Below the pieces are notes generated by a model that did not search any database, had not been told where the DNA came from, and worked only from the letters and a program-made list of their open reading frames with translations. A program made the translations under genes and the position numbers. A stretch of DNA of 64,000 nucleotides, taken from NCBI GenBank assembly GCA_000955785.1, contig JYOD01000037.1, positions 62,001-126,000 on the forward strand, given 5' to 3'. Positions 39,259 to 49,263 of this stretch are shown one piece after another; within the stretch, counting starts at the first letter, position 1; each line of letters starts with the position of its first letter. The stretch comes from Burkholderiaceae bacterium 16 (GTDB taxonomy: Bacteria > Pseudomonadota > Gammaproteobacteria > Burkholderiales > Burkholderiaceae).

Positions 39259-42215
39259 TTTCCGGGCTCCGCCGCCTCGCCGAACACCGCCTGCCAGAGC
39301 GCGCGGACTTGCGCCGCCTGCGGCGCCACGGCGGCCGGCGCAACACGCGCGTGAGCCTGGCCATCCAGGCGCAACTGGTGCTGGCGCGCGCGGAATACGC
39401 GATACGCGTCGCCCACGTCGCGCGCCAGCGTGGCATCGATCAGGCCAAGCTCGCCGGCGGTGCGCAGCAGCGCAATATTGCCGGCATTGCGCGTCAGCGC
39501 GGGATGGTCGTGGCTGTGCAACAGCACGAGGTATTGCACCGTGAACTCAATGTCGACCATGCCGCCACGGTCGTGCTTGAGGTCGAACAGACCGCTTGGG
39601 TTGGGATGCCCCTCGGACACCTTGTGGCGCATGACGACGATCTCGCCGCGCAGCGTGGCGGCATCGCGCGGCTGGCGCAGGATCTCGTCGCGCAGGCTTT
39701 CGAAGTGCGCGCCGATCGCCGGGTCTCCCGCGCAAAAACGTGCGCGCGTGAGGGCCTGGTGCTCCCACACCCAGGCCGTGTTGTCGCCCTCGCGCTGCTG
39801 GTAGCGACGGAAGCCTTCGAAGCTGGTCACCAGCAGCCCCGCCTCGCCGTTGGGGCGCAAGCGCGTGTCGACGTCGAACAGCGTGCCGGCAGCGGTATGG
39901 CTGGTCAGCCAGGTGATCAGCCGGCGCGCGTAGGCGGCATAGACGTCGGGCGCGCGTTCGTGTTCGTCCTCGTAGAGGAAGATGATGTCGAGGTCCGAGG
40001 CATAGCCCAGCTCCTTGCCGCCCAGCTTGCCGTAGGCGATCACGGCAAAGCGCGGCTGCTCGGCATGCCGCGTGGCAAGCTGGCGCCAGACGGCCTGCAA
40101 GGTCACGTCGAGCATGGCATCGGCCAGGTCCGACAGACGGTCGGCGATCTGCTCCACCGTCAGCATGCCTTGCAGGTCTTGCAGCAGGATGCGGAAGGTC
40201 TCGGCATGGTGCTCGCGGCGCAGGATGTCCATCTGCGCTTCGATCTGTCCGTCGGCCGCATCGAGGCGCGCGGCCAGGCGGCTGCGGAAGCCATTCCAGT
40301 CGGGCGCGCCGGCCAGCGCATCGCTGTCGAGCAGCTCGTCGAGCAGTTGCGGATGACGCGTGAGATAGGCTGCCGCCCAGCTCGATGCGTGCAGCGTGTC
40401 GGCCACGCGCGCCATCGCCTGCGGGTATTCCGACAGCAGCGACAGGTAAGACGCGCGGCGGCTGATGGCATCGAGAAAGTCGACAAAGCGCGCGATGGTG
40501 CGGTCGGCGTCGTCCTGGCGCGAAGCCAGGTCGAGCGCGCGGTTGACCAGCAGGTCGAAGCGCACCCGGCTCTGCTCCGACAGCGCCCGGTAGCGCAGTG
40601 AGGCGCCAATGGCACGCATGCGGTCGAGCAATGCGTTGCAATCCTGAAAGCCGGCACCCGCCAGGCGCTCGCAAGGCGGTTCGTCCTGCTCTTCCTGTAT
40701 CAACGCCGGCCACAGCGCCTCGCAATGCGCGTGGGCTTCATCGGGATCGGAGAAGGTGGCTTCGAACTGCTGCGCCACCGGATCCTGTAGCGACGACAGC
40801 CGTTCCAGCAAAGCCGGCCAGTCGGCGCAGCCCATCATGCGCGCCACGGCCAGTTGCTCATCCGCGGCGGTGGGCAGGTGGTGGGTCTGGGCATCGTCGC
40901 GATACTGCAGGCGGTGCTCGAGCTGGCGCAGGAAGCGGTAGGCATCGGCCAGTTGCTCGGCCTGGCCGGCAGGCAGCAAGCCATGCTCCACCGCCACCGC
41001 CAGGACTTCCAGGGTGGGCCGGATGCGCAGCGCCGGGTCCTGCCCGCCGCGGATCAGCTGGAAGACCTGGGCCATGAACTCGATCTCGCGGATACCGCCG
41101 CGGCCCAGCTTGATATTGAAGGCACGCTGGTTCACGCGCTGCTCGCCGCCGGGCGCCGCCAGCCCGCCGCTGCGCTTGGCGGCCTCGGCGCGGATCTGCG
41201 CGTGCAGCGAGCGGATCGCGGCAATCACGCCGTAATCGAGGTAGCGGCGAAACACGAAGGGCGTGGTGAGGCTAGACAGCTGCGCCGCGGTGCGCTGCGC
41301 ATGCGGCGTGTCCAGCGCCGACACCACCCGGCCCTTGATCCAGGCGTAACGCTCCCATTCGCGCCCCTGCACCATCAGGTACTGCTCCAACATGCCGAGG
41401 CTGCACGCCAGGGGCCCGGCGTCGCCGTTGGGGCGCAGGCGCATGTCGACGCGGAACACGTAGCCATCGGCAGTCACGTCGGCCAGCAGGTTGATCAGGC
41501 GGCGTCCCAGGCGGATGAAGTACTCGTGGTTGGACAGGCTGCGCTGGCCGCCGCGCGTGTCGCCGTCTTCGTCGTACAGGAAGATCAGGTCAATGTCGGA
41601 CGACACATTGAGCTCGCGGCCGCCGAGCTTGCCCATGCCGACCACCACCAGTTCCTGGACCTCGCCGCTGCTTTCCCCGACAGGCCGGCCATAGCTCGGC
41701 GCCAAGTCCGCTTCCAGCATGGCCAGGCCATACTGGATGCCCAGTTCGGCCAGGTCCGTCATCGCGCCAGTGACCTCGCCCAGAGTCGCCAGGCCGCGCA
41801 GGTCGCGCTCGATCACCACGCACATCACTTCGGCGCGCAAGCGGCGCAACGCGCGCTTGATGGCCTCATCGACATCGGCCGACGGCTCATGCAGCGCCTT
41901 CAGCCGCGCGTCCATCCAGGCACGCGTCAGCGGCTGCTCGCGCACGCGCGCAACGATTCCGGCAAGCTCCGGGCGGGCTTGCACCATACGGCGGGTGTAA
42001 TGCGAATAGGCGGGCGAGTACAATGCCATGCCGGCGCAGTCGACCGGCACGAGTTCCGTGGCGGCCACCGTCGCGTACAGGCCCGTGGCCATGTCGGCCA
42101 CCGCTTGCCTGGCAGCGCTGGAAGTGTTGCCGGAAGCATGTTCGCCGGCAGCGCCGGCGTCGGTAGCGGCGGGATTGGGCGCAGCCGTGGAACTCGTCGG
42201 ATCAGTGGAAGTCAT
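39255..42215 (-). CDS. glnE: Bifunctional glutamine synthetase adenylyltransferase/deadenylase
   Basis: 986 residues with two nucleotidyltransferase halves. The N-terminal deadenylase has GMGKLGGRELNVSSDIDLIFLYDED, the C-terminal adenylylase has AYGKLGGKELGYASDLDIIFLYEDE; each holds the GKLG and DxD metal site. It adjusts glutamine synthetase activity to nitrogen supply together with PII. The start at 42215 (MTSTDPTSS) was chosen; an ATG 23 codons upstream exists. It is divergent from yhdP and coupled to the downstream rhombosortase gene. Confidence 0.96.
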   Translation of the reverse strand: MTSTDPTSSTAAPNPAATDAGAAGEHASGNTSSAARQAVADMATGLYATVAATELVPVDCAGMALYSPAYSHYTRRMVQARPELAGIVARVREQPLTRAWMDARLKALHEPSADVDEAIKRALRRLRAEVMCVVIERDLRGLATLGEVTGAMTDLAELGIQYGLAMLEADLAPSYGRPVGESSGEVQELVVVGMGKLGGRELNVSSDIDLIFLYDEDGDTRGGQRSLSNHEYFIRLGRRLINLLADVTADGYVFRVDMRLRPNGDAGPLACSLGMLEQYLMVQGREWERYAWIKGRVVSALDTPHAQRTAAQLSSLTTPFVFRRYLDYGVIAAIRSLHAQIRAEAAKRSGGLAAPGGEQRVNQRAFNIKLGRGGIREIEFMAQVFQLIRGGQDPALRIRPTLEVLAVAVEHGLLPAGQAEQLADAYRFLRQLEHRLQYRDDAQTHHLPTAADEQLAVARMMGCADWPALLERLSSLQDPVAQQFEATFSDPDEAHAHCEALWPALIQEEQDEPPCERLAGAGFQDCNALLDRMRAIGASLRYRALSEQSRVRFDLLVNRALDLASRQDDADRTIARFVDFLDAISRRASYLSLLSEYPQAMARVADTLHASSWAAAYLTRHPQLLDELLDSDALAGAPDWNGFRSRLAARLDAADGQIEAQMDILRREHHAETFRILLQDLQGMLTVEQIADRLSDLADAMLDVTLQAVWRQLATRHAEQPRFAVIAYGKLGGKELGYASDLDIIFLYEDEHERAPDVYAAYARRLITWLTSHTAAGTLFDVDTRLRPNGEAGLLVTSFEGFRRYQQREGDNTAWVWEHQALTRARFCAGDPAIGAHFESLRDEILRQPRDAATLRGEIVVMRHKVSEGHPNPSGLFDLKHDRGGMVDIEFTVQYLVLLHSHDHPALTRNAGNIALLRTAGELGLIDATLARDVGDAYRVFRARQHQLRLDGQAHARVAPAAVAPQAAQVRALWQAVFGEAAEPGK

Positions 42216-42288
42216 TCCTGTTACTTGGAAGCGCGTGAGCCGGCACTGTGCCGGCCCGCGCGTTATGCACGGCCGGTCAGGCACCGAA

Positions 42289-42317
42289 TTGGAGAGCGCC
42301 TAGTATTGTCGGATAAT
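42289..42317 (+). promoter_or_regulatory. yhdP promoter giving a predicted leaderless mRNA
   Basis: TTGGAG (42289-42294), 17-bp spacer, GATAAT (42312-42317). The ATG is at 42324, seven bases after the hexamer, where transcription should begin; no SD is present. Confidence 0.55.
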
Positions 42318-42323
42318 CTGCGC

Positions 42324-45300
42324 ATGTCCAGCCGCGCCACCCCACCCGCCGAGCCCGCCCCGACCACCGGCGGCACGCCGGCGCTCGACGGGGCCGCCGG
42401 TGCAGGCTCTACCCCCTTGCAACTTTCCAGGCGGCACCCGCTGGCATTGGCGCGCGCGCTCGGCCGCGCCCTGCTCGCAGCCTTGCGCCATCCCATGTGG
42501 CGCGGCCTGGGCCGCGTATTGATACGCCTGGCCCTGTCGCTGCTGCTGGTCGCCCTGCTGGCCGGCCTGCTGATCCGCTTCGTGCTCTGGCCCGAGGCCT
42601 CAGCGGCCCGCACCTGGCTGGAACAGCGTGGCTCGGTGGCGCTGGCGGCCCATTTGAGCATCGGCCAGCTGGACACCTACTGGGACGGCTGGCACCCTGC
42701 TTTCCGTGCCCGCGACGTCAAGGCGGTCGACGCCGAACAGCGTGTGCTGCTGGCGGCCGGCGCGCTCGACGGCAAGTTGTCATGGCGATCGCTGTTAAGC
42801 ATGGACGTGCTGTTCCAGCGAATATCCGCCAGCCATACCGACCTGCTGGTACGGCGTTCCGCCGACGGCAAGCTCCAGGTAGCCGGGCTGGCAGTGGACA
42901 CCACCGGTGCCCAGCCCCAAGACAACCGGCTGTTCGACTGGCTGCTGTCCCAGGGCAAGGTCGAGCTCACCGACGGCAAGCTGCGCTGGCTCGACGACAA
43001 GAACCACCTGCCCCAGCTCGACGTCGGCAATATCCAGCTCAGCGTGCAGCGCCTGGGCTCGCGCCACCTCCTCAAACTGGAAGCGCAGTCGGCGACGCTC
43101 GCGCCCCGCCCCCTTGTGGTGCAGGCAGATTTCCGCCATGACTACCTGCATCGCACCGGCGACTGGCACAACTGGCACGGGCAGGCCAGCTGGGACCTTG
43201 GCCGGCTTGAGCTGCCGGTATTGCAACGCTACACGGCGATCTTCGAGCGGGTCGCGCGCGGCACCTTCAGCACCGACGGCACGATCGAATTCGGCGGCGG
43301 CCAGGTCACCCGCAGCCAGGCGAGGCTGCGCGCCAATGGCGTGGACCTGAAACTGGCCGGCGCGCCCGAACAGCTCAAGCTGGCCAGCGCCCAGGCCTTC
43401 GTCCTGCACCGTGCCGGCCGCGACCGCGACAACATCCTCACCATCGACACCCTGCTGTGGCAGCCCGAACCCGCCGAGGGTCCGGCCGTGCGGCTGGCAC
43501 GGCCGGACCAGCCTGCCTCGGCGGCGTCGGCCGCCGCCGCCGAGGCAAGCGCCGCCGCCAGCGTGGCGAGCGGGGAAAGCGCCTGGCGCGAAGGCATGCG
43601 CAAGGTGGTGGTGGGCTGGGCCACCGACAACAAAGGCCAGCTGCGCAAGTTCACGCTGAAGGCACCCACGTTCGACCTGAACACCGTGCGCGCGCTGGCC
43701 ACCTCTCTGCCGCTCGACACTGCCTTGTCGCGCCAGCTGCGCGCGCTCCAGCCCTCCGGCCATATCGACAACCTGGACGTGAACTGGACCCGCGATCGCC
43801 AGGGCATACTCAGCCGCCGCGATGGACAGCGCCACTTCAACGTGCAGGGCACGCTGCGCAACGTCTCGGTGCTGAGCCAGCCCGCAAACGCGCCGACAGG
43901 TGCCAACGGCAAGCCCCACCTGGGCGTGCCCGGCTTTTCGCGGCTCTCTGGCAGCTTCAGTTTCGACGAACGGCAGGGCAGCGCCCGCTTCGAAGGTAGC
44001 AATGCCGCCCTGGTGTTCCCCGGCATGTTCGACGAGCCACGCCTGCCCTTCGACCAGATCAGCGGCGAAGTGCGCTGGACCAACGACAACGGCAAGCTGG
44101 CGGTGCGCACCGATGGCGTCCAGTTTGCCAACGCGGATACCGCGGGCAGCGTGCGTGGCACCTGGCATGCCGGCGGCGACGGGCACGGCGGCATTGCCGA
44201 TCTCACGGGCGAACTGGTGCACGCCCAGGTCAACCGGGTGCCGCGCTACCTGCCCACGGGCATCCCCGCCGCGACACGCCAGTACCTGGCCGGCGCCCTG
44301 GTGACAGGCGAAGCCAGCGACGTCAAGTTCCTGCTCAAGGGCGACCTGGAACACTTCCCCTTCCACAGCCCGCACGAAGGCGCCGGCGACTTCCGGGTCG
44401 AGGTGCCGATCCAGCATGTCAGCTACCAGATCGCGCCCCACCTGAGCGCGGCGCCGGGCAGCGCCGCCAGCGCCAGCAACGGCGGCAAGGCGTGGCCGGA
44501 CTTCACCGACATCAGCGGCCGCTTGCTGTTCGAACGCGGCGGGCTGTCCTTCGTGGCGCAGCGCGCCGGCGTGCAAGGCGTTGCCGGCGTCACGCTGCAG
44601 GATGTCAACGGCCGCATCGCCGACCTCGCGGATCACGGCCGCCTGGTGCTGGACGGCAGCGCCAGCGGAGCGATGACGGGCTTCCTGCATTTCGTGGCTG
44701 CCAGCCCGGTACGCGACTGGACCGGCCAGGTGACCAGCGACATGCGCGCCCAGGGCAATGGCGAGCTGCGCCTCAAGCTGGATCTTCCCCTCACCGCGGC
44801 GCAGGACGCCAAGGTCGATGGCCAGTTCCGGCTACCGGGCAACGATGTGGTGCTCACCCCGCAATTGCCCGTGCTGGCGGGCACCACCGGCGTCGTCGCC
44901 TTCAACGAGCACGGCTTCCAGCTCAACGATCTGCGCGCCCGTTTCCTCGGCGGCGAGATTCGCGCCAGCGGCGGCAGCCAGGCGGACGGCACGGTACGCG
45001 TCAATGCCGGCGGCAATGCCAGCGCCCAGGGCATTCGCGAGACGCTCACCGGCTCGCCGATGGCCGGCCTGGCACAGAAACTGGAAGGCAGTACCGCCTA
45101 TAGCGCGGTGATCGGGGTGCGCGAGCATCAGCCGCAGATCACGGTCACTTCGGAACTGACCGGCCTGGCGGTGGGCATGCCTGCCCCGCTGGCCAAGAGC
45201 GCCAGCCAGGCCCTGCCCTTGCGCTTTGAGCTCCGGCCCGCCGCGGCTCGCGCCGGCAGCGAAGAGATGCTCTTGCAGTATGGCAACGTGCTCAATGCGC

Positions 45301-46649
45301 GCTATCTGCTGCGCCGCAACGCCGATGGCGTGGAAGTGCAGTCCGGCGGCATCGGCGTCGAACAGCCGGCGCCGCAACCGGCCAGCGGCGTCGTGGCGGC
45401 GCTGACCGCCGGCCGCTTCGACCTCGACGCCTGGCATGGCCTGCTCACGGATAGCGGCAAGGCCGGCGCCGGCGCGGTTACCGTTCCCTCCGCGTTCATG
45501 CCGGAGAAGTTCTCCGCGCGGGTGCGCGCGCTGCAGGCCTATGGCCGGCAACTCGACGATGTCGTGCTGGAGGCCAGCCGCGAGAGCGCCGGCTGGACCG
45601 TTCAGATCGATTCTCGCCAGATCGCGGGCAACCTGCGCTGGCGTAACGATGCAGCCACGTCGGCAGGGGCGCTGACGCTGCGTCTTTCGCGCCTGAATAT
45701 CCCCGACACCACCGATGCGGGCAACGTTGCCGAGACGCTGGCGGACAATACGAGCGATTTGCCCGCGATTGACCTGGTAGCCGATCGCTTCGAACTGCAC
45801 GGCCGCGATTTCGGCAAGCTGGAGGTCAAGGCGCACTCTGGCGAAAGCGGCGGCGAGCCTGCATGGACGCTGGAGCGCCTCGTCATCGAACAACCCGGCG
45901 CCACCTTCACCGGCAGCGGCAGCTGGCGCCTGCCGCGCCGACTGCGCGAAGGGGCCGATGCGGAGCGCCGCACGCGGCTCGATTTCAAGCTCGATGTCCG
46001 CAACGGCGGCCAGGTGCTTGAACGCATGGGTCTGCCGCACATCCTGGCCGACAGCCACGGCACTTTCGAGGGCCGGGTGGCGTGGCGCGGTTCGCCGATG
46101 TCAATCGACTACCCCACCTTGACGGGCCAGATGAAGCTCAAGCTGGAGAATGGCCAGATCCTCAGCGTGGATCCGGGCGCGGCCAAGCTGCTGGGCGTGC
46201 TCAGCCTGCAGGGCCTGATGCGGCTGGCCACCTTCGATTTCCGCGGCGTGGCGGGCCAGGGCATGGTGTTCGACGAGATCACGGGCACCGGTACCATCGA
46301 GAGCGGCGTGGCCAGCACCAAGGACTTCGCGCTCAAGGGTGCGCAACTGCGCGCCTCGATGACGGGCAGCGCGAATATCCCGCGCGAGACGCAGGACCTC
46401 GACGTGACGGTGGTGCCGCGTATCAACGCCACGTCCGCCTCGGTGGCGGCAGCCTTTATCAATCCGGCGCTGGGCATCGGCACGCTGGCTGCCCAGTTGA
46501 TGTTCGCCGATGAATTCTCCAAGGCCTTTAGCCGCCGGTACCACATCAGCGGCAGCTGGGCGAACCCGCAGATTACCAAAGTGGGGGAGAATAGGGCCGA
46601 CACGCCCCCTGTGCAGGGCCCGTCGAATCGCGTCTACCCGGCACCATGA
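42324..46649 (+). CDS. yhdP: YhdP family AsmA-like phospholipid transport protein
   Basis: 1441 residues. One N-terminal membrane helix (about 70-92: ALSLLLVALLAGLLIRFVLW) anchors a giant periplasmic beta-rich domain of the YhdP/AsmA-like (DUF3971) family. In E. coli YhdP with TamB and YdbH forms bridges carrying phospholipids to the outer membrane. Repeated strands such as RDFGKLEVKAHSGE and the C-terminal LSLQGLMRLATFDFRGVAGQGMVFDEITGTGTIESGVA are family features. The frame stays open far upstream (antisense to glnE), but the ATG at 42324 is the natural start. It is divergent from glnE. Confidence 0.9.
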   Translation: MSSRATPPAEPAPTTGGTPALDGAAGAGSTPLQLSRRHPLALARALGRALLAALRHPMWRGLGRVLIRLALSLLLVALLAGLLIRFVLWPEASAARTWLEQRGSVALAAHLSIGQLDTYWDGWHPAFRARDVKAVDAEQRVLLAAGALDGKLSWRSLLSMDVLFQRISASHTDLLVRRSADGKLQVAGLAVDTTGAQPQDNRLFDWLLSQGKVELTDGKLRWLDDKNHLPQLDVGNIQLSVQRLGSRHLLKLEAQSATLAPRPLVVQADFRHDYLHRTGDWHNWHGQASWDLGRLELPVLQRYTAIFERVARGTFSTDGTIEFGGGQVTRSQARLRANGVDLKLAGAPEQLKLASAQAFVLHRAGRDRDNILTIDTLLWQPEPAEGPAVRLARPDQPASAASAAAAEASAAASVASGESAWREGMRKVVVGWATDNKGQLRKFTLKAPTFDLNTVRALATSLPLDTALSRQLRALQPSGHIDNLDVNWTRDRQGILSRRDGQRHFNVQGTLRNVSVLSQPANAPTGANGKPHLGVPGFSRLSGSFSFDERQGSARFEGSNAALVFPGMFDEPRLPFDQISGEVRWTNDNGKLAVRTDGVQFANADTAGSVRGTWHAGGDGHGGIADLTGELVHAQVNRVPRYLPTGIPAATRQYLAGALVTGEASDVKFLLKGDLEHFPFHSPHEGAGDFRVEVPIQHVSYQIAPHLSAAPGSAASASNGGKAWPDFTDISGRLLFERGGLSFVAQRAGVQGVAGVTLQDVNGRIADLADHGRLVLDGSASGAMTGFLHFVAASPVRDWTGQVTSDMRAQGNGELRLKLDLPLTAAQDAKVDGQFRLPGNDVVLTPQLPVLAGTTGVVAFNEHGFQLNDLRARFLGGEIRASGGSQADGTVRVNAGGNASAQGIRETLTGSPMAGLAQKLEGSTAYSAVIGVREHQPQITVTSELTGLAVGMPAPLAKSASQALPLRFELRPAAARAGSEEMLLQYGNVLNARYLLRRNADGVEVQSGGIGVEQPAPQPASGVVAALTAGRFDLDAWHGLLTDSGKAGAGAVTVPSAFMPEKFSARVRALQAYGRQLDDVVLEASRESAGWTVQIDSRQIAGNLRWRNDAATSAGALTLRLSRLNIPDTTDAGNVAETLADNTSDLPAIDLVADRFELHGRDFGKLEVKAHSGESGGEPAWTLERLVIEQPGATFTGSGSWRLPRRLREGADAERRTRLDFKLDVRNGGQVLERMGLPHILADSHGTFEGRVAWRGSPMSIDYPTLTGQMKLKLENGQILSVDPGAAKLLGVLSLQGLMRLATFDFRGVAGQGMVFDEITGTGTIESGVASTKDFALKGAQLRASMTGSANIPRETQDLDVTVVPRINATSASVAAAFINPALGIGTLAAQLMFADEFSKAFSRRYHISGSWANPQITKVGENRADTPPVQGPSNRVYPAP

Positions 46650-46801
46650 CCGACCCGTTTGCATGAACGGCTAAGGCCCGGGTCCAAAGCGATCGCCGAT
46701 GCCCGGCAAGTCCGGCTGCGCCGCCGCCAGGATCTGGCCGAGCCGCACGGATGGGGCGGATTCGCTCCCCTGCAGCCGCCGCCAGCCAAGGAAACCGCTT
46801 C

Positions 46802-47650
46802 ATGACCGCAACCGCCTCCGCCCAAGCCGCCAGCACGGCACCATTTCGCGTCGCTGCCATCCAGACCGTCAGCGGTGTCTCGCCCGAGGCCAACCTGGCC
46901 CGCGCCGAAGCGCTGATCGCGCAAGCGGCGCAGGGCGGCGCCGAACTGGTGCTGCTGCCGGAGTACTTCTGCATGATGGGCCTGCGCGAAAGCGACAAGG
47001 TCGCCATCCGCGAGCGCGACGGCGACGGTCCGATCCAGGCCTTCCTGGCCGGCGCCGCGCGCCGCCACCGCATCTGGCTGGTAGGCGGCACCTTGCCCTT
47101 GTGGTGCGAGGACGAGGCACGCGTCCACAACACCTCGCTCGCCTACGACCCGCGCGGCGAACGCGTGGCGCGCTACGACAAGATCCACCTGTTCGGCTTT
47201 ACGCGGGGCACCGAAAGCTACGACGAATCGCGTACCATCCTGGCCGGCAATACCCCGGCCAGTTTCGAGGCGCCCTGCGGCCGCGTCGCCATGTCGGTCT
47301 GCTACGACCTGCGCTTCCCGGAACTCTATCGCCAGCTCGCCGCCGCTGGCGGCGGCACCAGCTTGATTTTGATGCCGGCCGCCTTCACCTACACGACCGG
47401 CCAGGCGCACTGGGAAATCCTGCTGCGTGCCCGCGCCATTGAAAACCAGTGCTATGTGCTGGCCGCGGCACAGGGCGGGAAGCACGAGAACGGCCGCCGC
47501 ACCTGGGGCCACTCCATGCTGATCGATCCCTGGGGCGAGGTGATGGCCGTGCTGCCGGAAGGCGAAGGCGTGGTGAGCGGACTGATCGATCCCGCGCGCC
47601 TGGACGAAGTGAGGCAGAACCTGCCTGCGCTGCGCCATCGGGTGCTGTAG
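46802..47650 (+). CDS. Nit1-like carbon-nitrogen hydrolase (deaminated glutathione amidase type)
   Basis: A 282-residue nitrilase-superfamily amidase. The catalytic triad is visible: Glu in LLPEYF (around 48), Lys in RYDKIHLFGF (around 125) and Cys in SVCYDLRFPELYR (around 162). The YDKIHLFGFTRGTESYDESRTI and AAFTYTTGQAHWEILLRARAIENQCYVLAAAQGG signatures are typical of Nit1/YafV repair amidases that hydrolyse deaminated glutathione. The start at 46802 gives the family-normal length. tldD follows 103 bp downstream, a conserved pair in this group. Confidence 0.93.
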   Translation: MTATASAQAASTAPFRVAAIQTVSGVSPEANLARAEALIAQAAQGGAELVLLPEYFCMMGLRESDKVAIRERDGDGPIQAFLAGAARRHRIWLVGGTLPLWCEDEARVHNTSLAYDPRGERVARYDKIHLFGFTRGTESYDESRTILAGNTPASFEAPCGRVAMSVCYDLRFPELYRQLAAAGGGTSLILMPAAFTYTTGQAHWEILLRARAIENQCYVLAAAQGGKHENGRRTWGHSMLIDPWGEVMAVLPEGEGVVSGLIDPARLDEVRQNLPALRHRVL

Positions 47651-47753
47651 CATGTACAACCAGACAAGGCCGGCTCCCCGGAGCCGCCAACATCCCCAGA
47701 TTTCCACGCGGCGGCGCCTTGGCGCCGCCGCGGCACGACGATAAAGGACAACC

Positions 47754-49214
47754 ATGAACGCCGGCGACCTCGGAATCCGCAACCTCGCCACCGCCCAGCA
47801 ATTGCTGCTGGCTCCCTACGGCCTCGACGAAGTGAAGCTGCAGCGCGTGCTGGCGGACATCTTCACCCATAAGGTCGACTACGCCGACCTGTACTTCCAG
47901 TACACCCGCAATGAAGCGTGGAGCCTGGAAGAAGGCATCGTCAAGTCGGGCAGCTTCAGCATCGACCAGGGCGTCGGCGTACGCGCCGTGTCCGGCGACA
48001 AGACGGCCTTCGCCTACTCCGACGACATCAGCCTCGACGCCCTGCTGAAAGCCGGGGCCGCGACCCGCACCATCGGCCGCGCCGGCAGCGGCCGCGTCAA
48101 GGTGGCGGGCAAGATGGCCAGCCAGGGCGGGCGCAACCTGTACTCGCCCAACGACCCGCTCGATTCGATGGACGCGGCCGACAAGGTCGCGCTGCTGGAG
48201 CGCGTGGAACGCATGGCACGCGCCAAGGACCCGCGCGTGGTGCAGGTCATGGCAGGCCTGGCCGGTGAGTACGACGTGGTCCTGGTGGCCCGCAGCGACG
48301 GCGTCATCGCCGCCGACGTGCGGCCGCTGGTGCGGGTATCCGTCACGGTGATCGCCGAGCAGAACGGGCGCCGCGAGATCGGCTCCTCCGGTGGTGGCGG
48401 TCGCTATGCCTACGGATATTTCAGCGACGAACTGCTGCAGAAGTATGTGGATGAAGCGGTGGCCTCGGCCCTGGTCAATCTCGAGGCTCGCCCGACTCCC
48501 GCCGGCGCCATGACGGTCGTGCTCGGCCCGGGCTGGCCCGGCGTGCTGCTGCACGAAGCCATCGGCCACGGGCTGGAAGGCGACTTCAACCGCAAGGGCT
48601 CGTCGGCCTTCGCCGGCCGCATGGGCGAACGGGTGGCGGCCAAGGGAGTGACCGTGGTGGACGACGGCACGCTGGCCAACCGCCGCGGCTCGCTCAACCT
48701 CGACGACGAGGGCAACCCCACCCAGTGCACCACGCTGATCGAGGACGGCATCCTCAAGGGCTATATGCAGGACACGCTCAACGCGCGCCTGATGAAGATG
48801 CCGGTGACCGGCAACGCGCGCCGCGAAAGCTACGCCGCGCTGCCGATGCCGCGCATGACCAACACCTATATGCTCAACGGCAACCGGGATCCGCAGGAGA
48901 TCATCGCCAGCGTCAAGCGCGGCCTCTACGCGGTCAACTTCGGCGGCGGCCAGGTCGACATCACCAACGGCAAGTTTGTCTTCTCCGCCAGCGAGGCCTA
49001 CCTGATCGAGGATGGCAAGATCACCGCGCCGGTCAAGGGCGCCACGCTGGTCGGCAACGGTCCGGAATCGCTCAAGGACGTCACCATGATCGGCAACGAC
49101 ATGCGCCTGGACTCGGGCGTCGGCGTATGCGGCAAGGAAGGCCAGAGCGTGCCGGTGGGCGTGGGCCAGCCGACCCTGCGCATCGAGAACATGACGGTGG
49201 GCGGCACCGCCTGA
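47754..49214 (+). CDS. tldD: Metalloprotease TldD
   Basis: 486 residues of the TldD/PmbA family. The zinc motif [11 protein letters not shown] (HExxxH, around 266) in the middle and the C-terminal [27 protein letters not shown] are conserved. TldD with PmbA (TldE) degrades CcdA-type antitoxins and processes peptides such as microcin B17 precursors and PQQ-like substrates. pmbA is not in the window. Length 481 in E. coli. Confidence 0.96.
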   Translation: MNAGDLGIRNLATAQQLLLAPYGLDEVKLQRVLADIFTHKVDYADLYFQYTRNEAWSLEEGIVKSGSFSIDQGVGVRAVSGDKTAFAYSDDISLDALLKAGAATRTIGRAGSGRVKVAGKMASQGGRNLYSPNDPLDSMDAADKVALLERVERMARAKDPRVVQVMAGLAGEYDVVLVARSDGVIAADVRPLVRVSVTVIAEQNGRREIGSSGGGGRYAYGYFSDELLQKYVDEAVASALVNLEARPTPAGAMTVVLGPGWPGVLLHEAIGHGLEGDFNRKGSSAFAGRMGERVAAKGVTVVDDGTLANRRGSLNLDDEGNPTQCTTLIEDGILKGYMQDTLNARLMKMPVTGNARRESYAALPMPRMTNTYMLNGNRDPQEIIASVKRGLYAVNFGGGQVDITNGKFVFSASEAYLIEDGKITAPVKGATLVGNGPESLKDVTMIGNDMRLDSGVGVCGKEGQSVPVGVGQPTLRIENMTVGGTA

Positions 49215-49231
49215 GGCCAGGCTTGGAGCCG

Positions 49232-49263
49232 GGCGCGGCCGCTCTTCCCTTCAGGGCCGCGCC
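49232..49263. terminator. GC hairpin at convergent gene ends
   Basis: GGCGCGGCC / GGCCGCGCC, a 9-bp perfect stem with a 14-base loop between the ends of tldD and the methyltransferase gene (its stop is at 49251). No U-tract, so termination is uncertain. Confidence 0.35.

Noticed and set aside
40854..42323. Upstream extension of the yhdP frame antisense to glnE
   Set aside because: The extra 490 codons mirror glnE; the yhdP membrane anchor and promoter point to ATG 42324.
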